Part shown: positions 1 through 7,948 of the stretch, piece after piece
Numbering within the stretch: the first letter of the stretch is position 1
How the letters are laid out: the number at the start of each line of letters is the position of its first letter
Notes under the pieces: generated by a model
Databases searched by the model: none
Seen by the model: the letters and a program-made list of their open reading frames with translations, nothing else
Told to the model about the DNA's origin: nothing
From: Actinobacillus seminis
GTDB lineage: Bacteria > Pseudomonadota > Gammaproteobacteria > Enterobacterales > Pasteurellaceae
DNA: 64,000 nt
Direction: 5' to 3'
Assembly (NCBI RefSeq): GCF_002263215.1
Contig: NZ_NLFK01000001.1
Location: 372,001 to 436,000 of the forward strand
Translations under genes and position numbers: made by a program

Positions 1-437
1 AAAGTTTGGAAAGCATCAAACCGTATATTATCGGCAACCAAGCGCCGGAATTAGACGGAAAACCGCATCCTTCGGCTGAATTGGCGAAAAGTCGTACAAA
101 ACAAACGCCTGCACAATTAGAGAAATATCGTACATTCTCCATGTGTATCAACTGCGGTTTGTGCTACGCTGCTTGTCCGCAATTCGGTTTAAACCCTGAA
201 TTTATCGGTCCGGCTGTTATTACCTTGGGGCATCGTTACAACCTTGATAACCGCGACCACGGTAAAGCTGAACGGATGAAAATCCTTAACGGTAAAAACG
301 GGGTGTGGAGCTGTACTTTCGTCGGTTATTGTTCCGAAGTTTGTCCAAAACACGTAGGACCGGCTTCCGCAGTAAACCAAGGTAAAATCGAAAGTGCGAA
401 AGATTACGTCATTGCGATGTTAAAACCGCAAAAGTAA
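1..437 (+). CDS. frdB: Fumarate reductase iron-sulfur subunit, 3' part
   Basis: This is the C-terminal part of the iron-sulfur subunit of quinol:fumarate reductase, which passes electrons from menaquinol in the membrane to the flavoprotein FrdA during anaerobic respiration. The frame is open to the left edge, so the gene starts outside the window. The visible part carries the ferredoxin-like cysteine motif [12 protein letters not shown] and a later C(x6)CSEVCPK, which ligate the 4Fe-4S and 3Fe-4S clusters. The 2Fe-2S N-terminal domain is missing because of the edge. frdC follows after 10 bases with a strong ribosome site (AAGGAG), and frdD follows frdC, so this is the distal half of frdABCD. 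Identification is firm. Confidence 0.96.
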   Translation, partial: SLESIKPYIIGNQAPELDGKPHPSAELAKSRTKQTPAQLEKYRTFSMCINCGLCYAACPQFGLNPEFIGPAVITLGHRYNLDNRDHGKAERMKILNGKNGVWSCTFVGYCSEVCPKHVGPASAVNQGKIESAKDYVIAMLKPQK

Positions 438-447
438 GGAGTGTAGA

Positions 448-840
448 ATGACAACGACAACAAGTAAACGCAATCGTTATGTGCGCGAAGTAAAACCGAC
501 ATGGTGGAAAAAGTTAGATTTTTACAAATTCTATGTATTGCGTGAAAGTACATCCTTACCGACAATTTGGTTCTGTCTTGAACTGCTTTACGGTTTAATT
601 TGCTTAGGAAATGATACCTTTGCAACTAACTTTGTAAATTTCTTACAACATCCGCTCGTAGTAATTTTAAATATTATTACCTTAGGTGCAGTGTTACTTA
701 ACAGCTTCACATTCTTCAGAATGGCGCCACAAATGCTGAATATTATCGTGAAAAACGAACGTATCGACACCAAATTAGTGAACCGCGTATTTTGGGGAAT
801 CACCGCTGTAATCAGTATTATCGCCTTAATTTTGGTATAG
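448..840 (+). CDS. frdC: Fumarate reductase membrane anchor subunit C
   Basis: A 130-residue integral membrane subunit that, with FrdD, anchors the FrdAB catalytic dimer to the inner membrane and forms the quinone site. The N-terminus ([23 protein letters not shown]) is the cytoplasmic segment typical of FrdC, followed by three hydrophobic stretches (about residues 28-50, 64-88 and 108-130). The length equals that of the usual FrdC. The ATG is preceded by AAGGAGTG at a normal distance. It lies 10 bases after frdB and 11 bases before frdD, so the three are co-transcribed. Confidence 0.96.
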   Translation: MTTTTSKRNRYVREVKPTWWKKLDFYKFYVLRESTSLPTIWFCLELLYGLICLGNDTFATNFVNFLQHPLVVILNIITLGAVLLNSFTFFRMAPQMLNIIVKNERIDTKLVNRVFWGITAVISIIALILV

Positions 841-851
841 GGAGAAAAGAC

Positions 852-1196
852 ATGGAAAAAACAAATCCAAAACGTTCAAATGAACCTTCCGTATGGTTGC
901 TATTTGGCGCCGGCGGTGCGATTAGTGCGGTATTTTTCCCTGTATTAGTCCTAATCTTAGGGTTTTTACTCCCTTTCGGCTTAGTGACCTCGGATAATAT
1001 CATTGCATTTTCGCATACTTGGATTGGAAAATTAGCCATTATTGCCTTGCTTATTTTCCCAATGTGGTGCGGTATGCACCGTGTACACTTAGGATTACAT
1101 GATTTTAAAGTTCATGTTCCTGCCGGCGGTTGGATTTTCTACGGATTATCTGTACTGTATAGCGTTATCGTATTATTTGCCGTTATCGCGCTTTAA
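852..1196 (+). CDS. frdD: Fumarate reductase membrane anchor subunit D
   Basis: A 114-residue membrane subunit, partner of FrdC. The ATG at 852 was chosen because it has GGAGA just upstream and gives the usual FrdD N-terminus ([21 protein letters not shown]); the frame is open further upstream, but that stretch lies inside frdC. Three membrane segments are visible (about 15-40, 55-78 and 92-114), with the family motif [14 protein letters not shown] between the second and third. It is the last gene of the operon and is followed closely by a rho-independent terminator. Confidence 0.95.
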   Translation: MEKTNPKRSNEPSVWLLFGAGGAISAVFFPVLVLILGFLLPFGLVTSDNIIAFSHTWIGKLAIIALLIFPMWCGMHRVHLGLHDFKVHVPAGGWIFYGLSVLYSVIVLFAVIAL

Positions 1197-1216
1197 TGGA
1201 TAAATGAGATAACCTA

Positions 1217-1245
1217 AAACCCTTTCAAATGAAAGGGTTTTTTCT
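1217..1245 (+). terminator. Rho-independent terminator of the frd operon
   Basis: A 9-bp perfect stem (AACCCTTTC / GAAAGGGTT) with a 4-base loop is followed by a T run, 22 bases after the frdD stop codon. Confidence 0.9.
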
Positions 1246-1308
1246 TATAAGCAAACAATACCAATGATAATAAAACGATTAAAAAAACGATCGCACTTTT
1301 CCCACTGA

Positions 1309-1536
1309 ACTACCGACGCAAGCAAGTTTCAAATTTTCCGTGAAAGAAATGGTAACCAATTGCAGGAAAAAGGTAAAATTGGGTTGCCTTTCTTTCGGTT
1401 TCTTTTCATTACTCGCTGCGCTCGCACTGCGTGCTGTCGGCAAAGCCGACGTTCAAAATCTAAAGATTTTATGGCAAAACAAAGAAAAGTGACAACTAAA
1501 GAAAAATACCTCTCCCACCAAGAAAACGCACAATAA
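1309..1536 (+). repeat. Non-genic region with nested hairpins, possible dispersed repeat
   Basis: The 400-base gap between frdD and sanA holds no recognisable gene. It contains short inverted repeats: GTCGGC-AAA-GCCGAC (1436-1450), AAAATCT-AA-AGATTTT (1455-1470), and complementary TTTCTTTTC / GAAAAG segments around them. One plus frame stays open from 1309 to 1536, but it lacks a start codon with a ribosome site, and its translation (rich in R, C and K, with MAKQRKVTTKEKY) does not look like a conserved protein. From memory, similar 'KQRKVT(T)KEKYL' translations occur repeatedly in Pasteurellaceae intergenic regions, so a dispersed repeat is more likely than a gene. This needs a genome-wide search. 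Confidence 0.4.
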
Positions 1537-1603
1537 CACTTGAATTCCTATTCATTTTTCATTATGTTGGTGTTGGTAGTGTTTTTTTCAGTTATAAAAC
1601 CCC

Positions 1604-2311
1604 ATGTCGGTATTAACAAAAATATATTCATTCATGTTAAAAGAAAGCAGTAAAAAATATTCAAAAAAAGCTTTACATTATACTGTCGTATTTTTGTTGC
1701 TATGTTTAGGTCTTTTGATCCTAGTCGATCAATCTATCGGATTTTATGTCCGACAAGCTATTTACACCGATATTCAAAAACTCCCCTATCGCCCTTATGG
1801 CTTAGTTCTGGGCACCTCAAAATATTTTGCTAAAAATACGCTTAATCTTTTTTATTACAATCGTTTACTCGCCACACACGAATTATTTAAAGCAAAAAAA
1901 ATTGATTATTTATTGCTCAGCGGCGATAATCGAACCATTTATTACAACGAACCGGTAACAATGTATAAGGATTTGAAAAAAATGGATGTTCCGCCGGAAT
2001 TTATGTATATGGATTATGCCGGCTTTCGTACATTAGATTCAGTGATTCGTGCTGATCGGATATTTAAAGCACATTCCATGACGATTATCACACAAAAATT
2101 CCATTGTGAAAGAGCATTATTTATTGCCAAATATCACAATATTGACGCTATCTGTTTTGCGGCGGAATATCCAACAGGATACACCTTTGTTCGCTTTAGA
2201 GAATTTTTTGCCCGTTTGCAAACAATATGGGATTTATTAATCGAAAAAGAACCGCACTTTTTAGGTAAACCGGAACCGCTACCGTTACCGGCAACGGTTC
2301 CGTATCATTAG
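1604..2311 (+). CDS. sanA: SanA-like inner-membrane protein (DUF218 family)
   Basis: A 235-residue protein of the DUF218/SanA family, linked in E. coli to envelope barrier function (vancomycin resistance at high temperature); the biochemical activity is not established. It has one N-terminal membrane segment (about residues 25-50, VVFLLLCLGLLILVDQSIGF) and then the DUF218 domain, with the family features VLGTSKY near residue 68, NRLLATHELFKAKKIDYLLLSGDN near 85-110, the VPPEFMYMDYAGFRTLDSVIRA segment, and MTIITQKFHCERALFIA. It is close to the usual SanA length. It converges on the cra-like gene, and the two stop codons overlap by four bases. No promoter stands out in the AT-rich upstream sequence. 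Confidence 0.9.
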   Translation: MSVLTKIYSFMLKESSKKYSKKALHYTVVFLLLCLGLLILVDQSIGFYVRQAIYTDIQKLPYRPYGLVLGTSKYFAKNTLNLFYYNRLLATHELFKAKKIDYLLLSGDNRTIYYNEPVTMYKDLKKMDVPPEFMYMDYAGFRTLDSVIRADRIFKAHSMTIITQKFHCERALFIAKYHNIDAICFAAEYPTGYTFVRFREFFARLQTIWDLLIEKEPHFLGKPEPLPLPATVPYH

Positions 2312-3303
2312 AAATGATGACTCGTAATATCACGTAAAAGTGCGGTCTGATTTGGTTCCGTTTTGCAGTTATTTAACTGCCCAATCACCAACTCCACCAA
2401 ATTACGACTGATATTTTCATGATTTTGTATACTACAAATAGCCTTGTTCGGCAACACATCCAATATCTCGTGCGTACCAAACGTAGCAATCACAAGCGCG
2501 GGATCAATGCTGCCGCGCTGTTGTAATAAATACGAAAAAACCCCTTGTAGCAAAGTTAACGAAGTGGTAAAAATCACTTGTGGTAATCCATGATCAGATA
2601 ACCAAGTGGCAAACGCTTCTGCCGCCTCCTTTTTATGGAATTTTTTTGCATAGAGAAAATCGGTAGCAATCTGCGGATGGTTTGCAATTGCTCGACGAAA
2701 GCCTTGTTCCCGCTCGCGGCTAATTGGTAATTCCGGCAAAGCTCCCAAAAATAATATCTGCTGATAATCACCTTGCTGCAACAATTGACTCGCCAAACGA
2801 TAGGCATCTTGTTCATCATTCGTGATTAAATTCGTGACCCATTCCGAGGCTAACCGACGGTCAAAACAAAAGATCGGCGTTTTTTTATATTGCGTGTAAA
2901 AATCTGTTGCTATTGGCAAGGCGCTAGAGACAATTAACGCATCAATTTGACGCTGGAATAAATGTTTGGCGCAATCAATTTCGCGTTCTGCATTATCGTT
3001 GCTACAAGTAATTAACAGCTGGTAGCCTCGCTCACGAAATTTATTTTCCAGTTGATTGGTAATTTTGGCATAACTGATATTTTCAAAATCCGGCACAATC
3101 AAACCGATAGTATAACTGCGCCCAACCCGCAACCCTGCCGCCATGGCATTGGGTTTAAAATTATATAGTTCAATTAGGGCTTGGATTTTATCAATTGTTT
3201 TTTGACTAACACGATATTGTTTCGCTTTTCCATTGACTACATAACTGACGGTAGTGCGTGAAACGCCGGCCAGTTTGGCGAGTTCATCTAATTTCAAATT
3301 CAC
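2308..3303 (-). CDS. cra: LacI-family repressor, Cra/FruR type
   Basis: A 331-residue LacI/GalR-family regulator. The N-terminal helix-turn-helix (MNLKLDELAKLAGVSRTTVSYVVNGKAKQYRVS) closely matches the E. coli fructose repressor/catabolite control protein Cra, and the resemblance continues through the hinge (PNAMAAGLRVGRSYTIGLIVPD), the core (GYQLLITCSNDN, RQIDALIVSS, FLGALPELPISREREQGFR) and the C-terminal FTTSLTLLQGVFSYLL. Cra senses fructose-1-phosphate or fructose-1,6-bisphosphate. No fructose PTS genes are adjacent, so it acts at a distance or is a stand-alone regulator. AAGGAG lies just upstream of the ATG. Assignment to the Cra subfamily rests on sequence recall, not an alignment. Confidence 0.86.
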   Translation of the reverse strand: MNLKLDELAKLAGVSRTTVSYVVNGKAKQYRVSQKTIDKIQALIELYNFKPNAMAAGLRVGRSYTIGLIVPDFENISYAKITNQLENKFRERGYQLLITCSNDNAEREIDCAKHLFQRQIDALIVSSALPIATDFYTQYKKTPIFCFDRRLASEWVTNLITNDEQDAYRLASQLLQQGDYQQILFLGALPELPISREREQGFRRAIANHPQIATDFLYAKKFHKKEAAEAFATWLSDHGLPQVIFTTSLTLLQGVFSYLLQQRGSIDPALVIATFGTHEILDVLPNKAICSIQNHENISRNLVELVIGQLNNCKTEPNQTALLRDITSHHF

Positions 3304-3504
3304 TCCTTAAATGTTTGAAATGACTACTGTGAGATTTAGGATTAATCTACTACAGCCCCTTAATTTTTACTTAGTTAGGATATCCACATCCACAGGCTGC
3401 ACATAACTCATCTCAATATGATGTCAATCTTGATACGGATATTCAGCGTACCATATTTCTGTACGGAAATATATCACAGACTTAGAAAAACATTCCAAAA
3501 GAAG

Positions 3505-3556
3505 TTAAGCGTTCGCCTGTTTTTTATGAGAGAATTCAGCCTAGGCGTTCGCTTAA
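3505..3556. repeat. Imperfect inverted repeat between folD and cra
   Basis: Two 14-base arms (TTAAGCGTTCGCCT at 3505-3518 and AGGCGTTCGCTTAA at 3543-3556) are inverted repeats matching at 12 of 14 positions, and both contain the octamer GCGTTCGC in the same orientation. It lies between the end of folD and the upstream region of cra, both on the minus strand. It could be a decayed terminator for folD or an operator; no T run follows. Confidence 0.5.
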
Positions 3557-3564
3557 TATGAACC

Positions 3565-4416
3565 TTATTTGAGCCGATTTTGATAGGAGGTCAAGGTATT
3601 ATGCATCAACATTGCCACCGTCATCGGACCGACTCCCCCGGGAACCGGCGTAATAAATGCCGCTTTTCGACTTGCCACATCATATTCCACATCACCTTTA
3701 AGTTTGCCATCCACGCGGTTAATCCCAACATCAATCACTATCGCACCTTCTTTCACCCATTCGCCCGGAATTAATGCCGGTTTTCCAACCGCTACCACTA
3801 AAATATCCGCTTGGCGCACATGATGTTGCAAATCCTTGGTAAAACGATGGGTCACTGTTACGGTACAACCGGCTAACAATAATTCCAACGCCATTGGGCG
3901 TCCTACAATATTTGACGCACCAACAATCACCGCGTGCTGCCCATATAAATCTACACCGGTGGTTTCCAATAATTTCATCACCCCGTAAGGCGTACAAGCG
4001 CGTAATGTTGGAATACGTTGACACAAACGACCGACGTTATAAGGATGAAAGCCATCCACATCTTTTTCCGGCGAAATGGCTTCAATCACCAACGTGGAGT
4101 TAATATGTGCCGGTAATGGCAATTGCACCAAAATCCCGTCAATAGCGTTGTCTTGATTAAGTTTATCAATCAATTCCAACAATTCTTGTTGCGAAGTGGA
4201 TTCCGGCAAATCATAAGATTGGGAATAAAAGCCAATTTCCTCACAACTTTTGCGTTTACTTTGCACATAAACCTGCGACGCCGGGTCGGCACCGACTAAA
4301 ATCACCGCTAATCCGGCAGGGCGATAACCTTGCGCCACATACTGCTGAATTTTCTGCGCCACCTCTTGTTTAATTTTTTTGGAAAGTTCCGTACCGGAAA
4401 TCACTTGAGCTACCAT
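3565..4416 (-). CDS. folD: Bifunctional methylenetetrahydrofolate dehydrogenase/cyclohydrolase
   Basis: A 283-residue FolD, which interconverts 5,10-methylene-THF, 5,10-methenyl-THF and 10-formyl-THF in the cytosol and so feeds purine and formyl-methionine synthesis. Recognisable features are the N-terminal catalytic region ([22 protein letters not shown], with the family Tyr and Lys), the motif [10 protein letters not shown], the [10 protein letters not shown] signature, the NADP-binding loop [15 protein letters not shown], and the C-terminal [15 protein letters not shown]. The length is normal. It is a single-gene unit reading away from the tRNA genes. A PurR-like palindrome lies 24-39 bases upstream of the start, consistent with control together with purine genes. 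Confidence 0.97.
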   Translation of the reverse strand: MVAQVISGTELSKKIKQEVAQKIQQYVAQGYRPAGLAVILVGADPASQVYVQSKRKSCEEIGFYSQSYDLPESTSQQELLELIDKLNQDNAIDGILVQLPLPAHINSTLVIEAISPEKDVDGFHPYNVGRLCQRIPTLRACTPYGVMKLLETTGVDLYGQHAVIVGASNIVGRPMALELLLAGCTVTVTHRFTKDLQHHVRQADILVVAVGKPALIPGEWVKEGAIVIDVGINRVDGKLKGDVEYDVASRKAAFITPVPGGVGPMTVAMLMHNTLTSYQNRLK

Positions 4417-4439
4417 TCTTTGATCCTTTTACAATCTGA

Positions 4440-4455
4440 AAGTAAACGTTTGCTA
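4440..4455. promoter_or_regulatory. PurR-like operator upstream of folD
   Basis: AAGTAAACGTTTGCTA matches the PurR consensus ACGCAAACGTTTGCGT at 12 of 16 positions, including the complete central AAACGTTTGC. It lies just upstream of folD. A role in purine-dependent repression of folD is inferred. Confidence 0.5.
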
Positions 4456-4574
4456 TTTTGTCAGAAAAAAGCATTTTATGTAACCCTAATTGGAATAAAT
4501 TTGAGCGATTGAGCAAAAAATCTAAAAAATTCATTGACTGTCGGCAAAAGAAAATTATAATGCTACACATTCGT

Positions 4575-4651
4575 CGGCGAGTAGCGCAGCTTGGTAGCGC
4601 AACTGGTTTGGGACCAGTGGGTCGTAGGTTCAAATCCTATCTCGCCGACCA
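4575..4651 (+). tRNA. tRNA-Pro (TGG)
   Basis: A 77-base cloverleaf: acceptor CGGCGAG pairs with CTCGCCG, the anticodon stem ACTGG/CCAGT encloses the loop TTTGGGA with anticodon TGG, the T arm contains GGTTCAAATCC, and the 3' end is encoded as ACCA. It is followed 22 bases later by tRNA-Arg, so the two are probably one transcript. Confidence 0.95.
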
Positions 4652-4673
4652 CTTCTTTATATCCATTTGAAAG

Positions 4674-4750
4674 GCGCCCTTAGCTCAGCTGGATAGAGCA
4701 ACGGCCTTCTAAGCCGTAGGTCATTGGTTCGAATCCAATAGGGCGTGCCA
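4674..4750 (+). tRNA. tRNA-Arg (TCT)
   Basis: A 77-base cloverleaf: acceptor GCGCCCT pairs with AGGGCGT (with one G-T pair), the D arm is TAGCTCAGCTGGATAGAGCA, the anticodon loop CTTCTAA contains TCT, the T arm is GGTTCGAATCC, and GCCA is encoded at the end. It reads the rarer AGA codon. sfsA begins 24 bases downstream. Confidence 0.95.
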
Positions 4751-4774
4751 TTTTTACTTTTTCAGATAAATCCT

Positions 4775-5527
4775 ATGCAATTTCCAACCTTACAATCTGC
4801 TATTTTACTGCGTCGCTATAAACGTTTTCTTGCTGATGTGCAATTAGAAAATGGCGACGTCCTGACTATCCATTGCGCTAATACTGGGACAATGACCGGT
4901 TGCGGGGCGCCCGGCGATCGGATTTGGTATTCCACCTCCGACAGTACCACACGTAAATACCCCCATTCTTGGGAATTAACCGCATTACCAAACGGACAAT
5001 TAGTTTGCATTAATACCCATCGTTCCAATCAATTGGTATTTGAAGCATTACAGCATAAACAAATCAAGGAATTAGCCATATATTCGAACATTTTACCGGA
5101 AGTCAAATATGGCGAAGAAAACAGTCGAATTGACTTTTTATTAAAAGGTGAAAACTTGCCGGATTGCTATGTGGAAGTAAAATCCATTACCTTGGTTAAG
5201 CATAATTTAGGGATGTTTCCTGATGCTGTGACCACGCGCGGACAAAAACATTTGCGAGAATTAATGGCGATGAAAAAACTCGGCAAAAGAGCGGTCATTT
5301 TTTTCGCCGGATTGCATGATGGTTTCAATCAATTTAAAGTAGCAGAATATATTGATCCCGATTACGCAAAATTATTGCGCCAAGCCATTCAAGAAGGCGT
5401 GGAAGTGTACGCATATTCGGCACAATTTCAATTTTCGAATAAAATTCCGACCGCACTTTTACTTAAAAACAGTGTTCCTTGCTTAGATAAAAATAACTGT
5501 CACCAACCACATAAAATGAGAGAATGA
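4775..5527 (+). CDS. sfsA: SfsA family DNA-binding protein/nuclease-like
   Basis: A 250-residue SfsA protein. In E. coli SfsA was described as a sugar fermentation stimulation protein with DNA binding, and the family has a nuclease-like fold. The conserved features are [12 protein letters not shown] at the N-terminus, [11 protein letters not shown], the NLVFEAL-type segment (here QLVFEALQ), [12 protein letters not shown], the [11 protein letters not shown] strand and [16 protein letters not shown]. The ATG at 4775 was chosen over an upstream in-frame ATG because the latter lies within the tRNA-Arg 3' end. The C-terminal tail (about 15 residues, HQPHKMRE) is slightly longer than in E. coli SfsA. 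Confidence 0.92.
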   Translation: MQFPTLQSAILLRRYKRFLADVQLENGDVLTIHCANTGTMTGCGAPGDRIWYSTSDSTTRKYPHSWELTALPNGQLVCINTHRSNQLVFEALQHKQIKELAIYSNILPEVKYGEENSRIDFLLKGENLPDCYVEVKSITLVKHNLGMFPDAVTTRGQKHLRELMAMKKLGKRAVIFFAGLHDGFNQFKVAEYIDPDYAKLLRQAIQEGVEVYAYSAQFQFSNKIPTALLLKNSVPCLDKNNCHQPHKMRE

Positions 5528-6100
5528 GAAAAATTAGCTGATTAGAGCCGGTTTAACCGCTTAAAGTGAGAAATTCCAAAACCGCCTTAACTAATTGGCT
5601 CAATACCCAAGACAGAAAACAAAAAGTCGTAGTAGAGGCAGCACACCCTATCGAAATACCGACTTCCCGCAGAGTGTTTAGGGCGTTAGATATGGCGAAA
5701 TTATTATCCATAATGGTCACAATTTACCGGGCAAGTGGTGTGGTAAAACCAAAGCGGCAACCGCCTAAAAAAAATCGAAATGTGCGGATGATTACCGCCA
5801 GTCCCGCACGATCCACATTAAGCTCGATTTTGTATGGATTAGCTTTAGAACGATGCCCCACGCCGTAAAGACCGCGTAAGCCGAATGATTACTAAAAATT
5901 TACAAGGTACAGTGATTACCCTTGATTTAATTTTAAACACACAAGCACAAATGACCGAAGCCAATTAATGAAAAATCCGATCTTTATAGCCCCCCTATGT
6001 AGAAATAACCATTGAGTGGTTGAATAATTAACCCGATTACAAAAATGTATCGACCTCCTCGACAAAATGGGACTGCACATCATCTCTAATCAATAGGTGT
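5528..6100. other. Decayed non-genic region
   Basis: Between sfsA and the Fur-box region no intact gene is recognisable. A 100-codon plus-strand frame (5566-5868) is open, but it has a basic, proline-rich composition with no known motif. The opposite strand over the same stretch gives two broken frames that look more protein-like (one contains HRSKANPYKIEL, the other MDNNFAISNALNTLREVGIS). Shortly after, the plus strand has a stop-flanked piece (5855-5968) reading MITKNLQGTVITLDLILN. None of these could be assigned. I read the segment as remnants of one or more genes after frameshifts. Confidence 0.4.
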
Positions 6101-6107
6101 ATCAACA

Positions 6108-6257
6108 GTGGAACCTTTACGGCAACATTATCATTGTTGCCGTTTAGCACATTTTTTATTGTGGCAATTGTTGAAAAAAGCCGGTGTTAATACCGCACTT
6201 TTAGGCGATATTCAGCGTTCTTCATCTCATCGCCCTTACTTTTTACAAAACCATTAA
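6108..6257 (+). pseudogene. Possible remnant of an Sfp/HI0152-type phosphopantetheinyl transferase
   Basis: A 49-codon piece reads RLAHFLLWQLLKKAGVNTA, LLGDIQR and then HRPYF before a stop. The spacing of (R)xA(H)FLL, LLKKAG and the I-R-S-x-x-x-RPYF segment resembles the N-terminal half of the Sfp/HI0152 family of 4'-phosphopantetheinyl transferases, where GRPYF precedes the catalytic NISHS motif. The catalytic half is absent. An uptake-type signal (ACCGCACTTTT) is inside it. The identification is tentative and based on motif memory only. Confidence 0.35.
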
Positions 6258-6283
6258 AGCCATCCACTCAAAATAAGAAACGT

Positions 6284-6325
6284 GTCCACGAAACTTGAGA
6301 AACATTTTTCCCACGTTACGTGGAC
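6284..6325. repeat. Inverted repeat GTCCACG...CGTGGAC
   Basis: GTCCACG (6284-6290) is complementary to CGTGGAC (6319-6325), and CCACG-TTA-CGTGG (6311-6323) forms an alternative tighter hairpin followed by ACTTTTA. It may be a weak terminator insulating the downstream Fur-box promoter from decayed upstream sequence. Confidence 0.4.
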
Positions 6326-6335
6326 TTTTAATAAT

Positions 6336-6388
6336 TGAGAATTATTTTCATTTTACCATTGACTTTATATTTGAGAATGATTATTATC
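6336..6388 (+). promoter_or_regulatory. Sigma-70 promoter overlapped by two Fur-box-like sites
   Basis: TTGACT (6359-6364) and TATTAT (6382-6387) are separated by exactly 17 bases, giving a strong promoter. TGAGAATGATTATTATC (6372-6388) covers the spacer and the -10, and TGAGAATTATTTTCATT (6337-6353) lies upstream of the -35. Each matches a Fur-box core (TGATAATGATTATCATT) at about 14 of 17 positions. This arrangement fits repression by Fur with iron. The start would be near 6394. Confidence 0.65.
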
Positions 6389-6393
6389 TATCC

Positions 6394-6459
6394 CATAAAA
6401 ATAGATAATCACTCCAATCTTCGGCGTTTCTTTTCCCACAGAAAGAAACGCTTTTTTTT
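6394..6459 (+). ncRNA. Candidate Fur-regulated small RNA (RyhB/HrrF-like role)
   Basis: The promoter above fires into a stretch of about 66 bases with no start codon plus ribosome site, ending in a textbook terminator: a 10-bp stem GCGTTTCTTT (6424-6433) / AAAGAAACGC (6442-6451) followed by eight T. The unpaired 5' part (about 6394-6423) is A-rich and contains CACTCC, which could pair with ribosome binding sites. A short, Fur-boxed, terminator-ended transcript is the arrangement of iron-sparing small RNAs such as RyhB in enterics and HrrF in H. influenzae. I cannot tell whether it is a sequence homologue of HrrF. The alternative is a leader/attenuator for tyrS, but tyrS has its own promoter downstream (TATAAT at 6577-6582). 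Confidence 0.6.
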
Positions 6460-6554
6460 CACTAATGTAATACCGGATATTTCGCCCGCCTTGCCGACAT
6501 TTAAGTTACCATCAAACAAATCGCGGAAATTCAGGATAAATCCCGTAACGACCC

Positions 6555-6582
6555 TTTTCATTTCAGGAATAATCTCTATAAT
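6555..6582 (+). promoter_or_regulatory. Probable tyrS promoter
   Basis: TTTTCA (6555-6560) and TATAAT (6577-6582) with a 16-base spacer lie 38 bases upstream of the tyrS ATG, which would give a short leader. Confidence 0.5.
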
Positions 6583-6620
6583 ACGAAATTTAGTCTTTAA
6601 ATAATAAGTAGGAATTCGCA

Positions 6621-7808
6621 ATGGCTGATATTAATACCGTTCTCGCGGAACTAAAGCGCGGTGTAGATGAAGTGCTTTCTGAAGCAGATTTGATTGAAAA
6701 ACTAAAAGAAAATCGTCCATTAAAAGTAAAACTGGGGGCGGATCCGACTGCACCGGATATTCACCTTGGACATACCGTCGTGTTAAACAAATTGCGTCAA
6801 TTCCAACAATTTGGGCATGAAGTCATTTTCTTAATCGGGGATTTCACGGGTATGGTTGGCGATCCTTCCGGCAAAAATACAACGCGCCCACCACTTTCTC
6901 ACGAAGATGTTTTACGCAATGCGGAAACCTATAAACAACAAATTTTTAAAATTCTTGATCCGCAAAAAACTCGTATCGTATTTAACTCCGACTGGCTGGG
7001 ACAATTAGGTACTGAAGGTATGATCCGCCTTGCATCAAATTATACCGTGGCGCGTATGTTGGAACGTGACGATTTCAAAAAACGTTTTACCAATAATCAA
7101 CCTATTGCTATTCATGAATTTATTTATCCATTATTGCAAGGTCATGATTCCGTGGCGTTGAAAGCGGACATCGAGTTAGGCGGAACCGACCAAAAATTTA
7201 ACTTATTAGTGGGGCGTGAATTACAAAAATCCGCCGGTCAAAAACCACAAGTGGCGATCACATTACCATTATTAGTTGGTTTGGACGGTGAGAAAAAAAT
7301 GTCTAAATCCCTCGGTAACTATATTGGCGTGACCGAAACACCAAATGAAATGTTTGGTAAAATCATGTCAATTTCTGATGAATTAATGTGGAATTGGTAT
7401 GATTTATTATCCTTCCGTCCATTAAGCGAAATTGCACAACTGAAACAAGAAGTTCAAGCCGGTCGCAACCCACGTGATGTTAAAGTATTGTTAGCCAAAG
7501 AAATTATTGCACGTTTCCATTCCGATGCAGAAGCGCAAGCAGCGGAACAAGAATTTATCAATCGCTTCCAAAAAGGCGCGTTGCCGGATGAAATGCCGGA
7601 ATTTACATTTGAAGGTGAAACCGGCTTAGCAAACTTGTTAAAAGACGCGGGATTAGTTGACTCCACTTCCGAAGCCATGCGCATGGTAAAACAAGGAGGG
7701 GTCAAAATCGACGGTGAAAAAGTTGAAGACAGCAAATTGGCCATCACATCAGGTACGGCAGTTTATCAGGTGGGTAAACGTAAATTTGCGCGTATCACGG
7801 TAAAATAA
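6621..7808 (+). CDS. tyrS: Tyrosyl-tRNA synthetase
   Basis: A 395-residue class I tyrosyl-tRNA synthetase, which charges tRNA-Tyr in the cytosol. The ATP-binding HIGH-type motif is IHLGHTVVL (about residue 46), and the second motif is KMSKS within [12 protein letters not shown] (about residue 230). The C-terminal 60 residues ([20 protein letters not shown]) form the S4 RNA-binding domain. The length matches the shorter Haemophilus-type enzyme more than the 424-residue E. coli one. It appears to be a single-gene unit; the terminator beyond it is made of two facing uptake signals. Confidence 0.96.
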   Translation: MADINTVLAELKRGVDEVLSEADLIEKLKENRPLKVKLGADPTAPDIHLGHTVVLNKLRQFQQFGHEVIFLIGDFTGMVGDPSGKNTTRPPLSHEDVLRNAETYKQQIFKILDPQKTRIVFNSDWLGQLGTEGMIRLASNYTVARMLERDDFKKRFTNNQPIAIHEFIYPLLQGHDSVALKADIELGGTDQKFNLLVGRELQKSAGQKPQVAITLPLLVGLDGEKKMSKSLGNYIGVTETPNEMFGKIMSISDELMWNWYDLLSFRPLSEIAQLKQEVQAGRNPRDVKVLLAKEIIARFHSDAEAQAAEQEFINRFQKGALPDEMPEFTFEGETGLANLLKDAGLVDSTSEAMRMVKQGGVKIDGEKVEDSKLAITSGTAVYQVGKRKFARITVK

Positions 7809-7819
7809 CATTTATTTTG

Positions 7820-7844
7820 ACCGCACATTTAACGTGCGGTTTTT
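7820..7844 (+). terminator. Terminator of tyrS built from facing uptake signals
   Basis: ACCGCAC (7820-7826) pairs with GTGCGGT (7834-7840) and is followed by TTTT. It is an inverted pair of uptake-signal cores. Confidence 0.8.
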
Positions 7845-7948
7845 ATCGTCTTTTTTGAGGGTAACAACCTGCCAAATAACATGCTACTTTTCGGCAACAA
7901 TCTTCTTTCGAAAAAATAGATATGGTGGGCAATCCCCACCAATTGACA

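Noticed and set aside
5566-5868. 100-codon plus-strand frame as a gene
   Set aside because: The composition is Arg/Lys/Pro-rich, no motif or ribosome site is seen, and the opposite strand reads as more protein-like fragments.
6409-6621. Minus-strand 70-codon frame across the Fur/sRNA region
   Set aside because: It runs through the terminator stem and is basic and repetitive; the promoter and terminator explain the region better.
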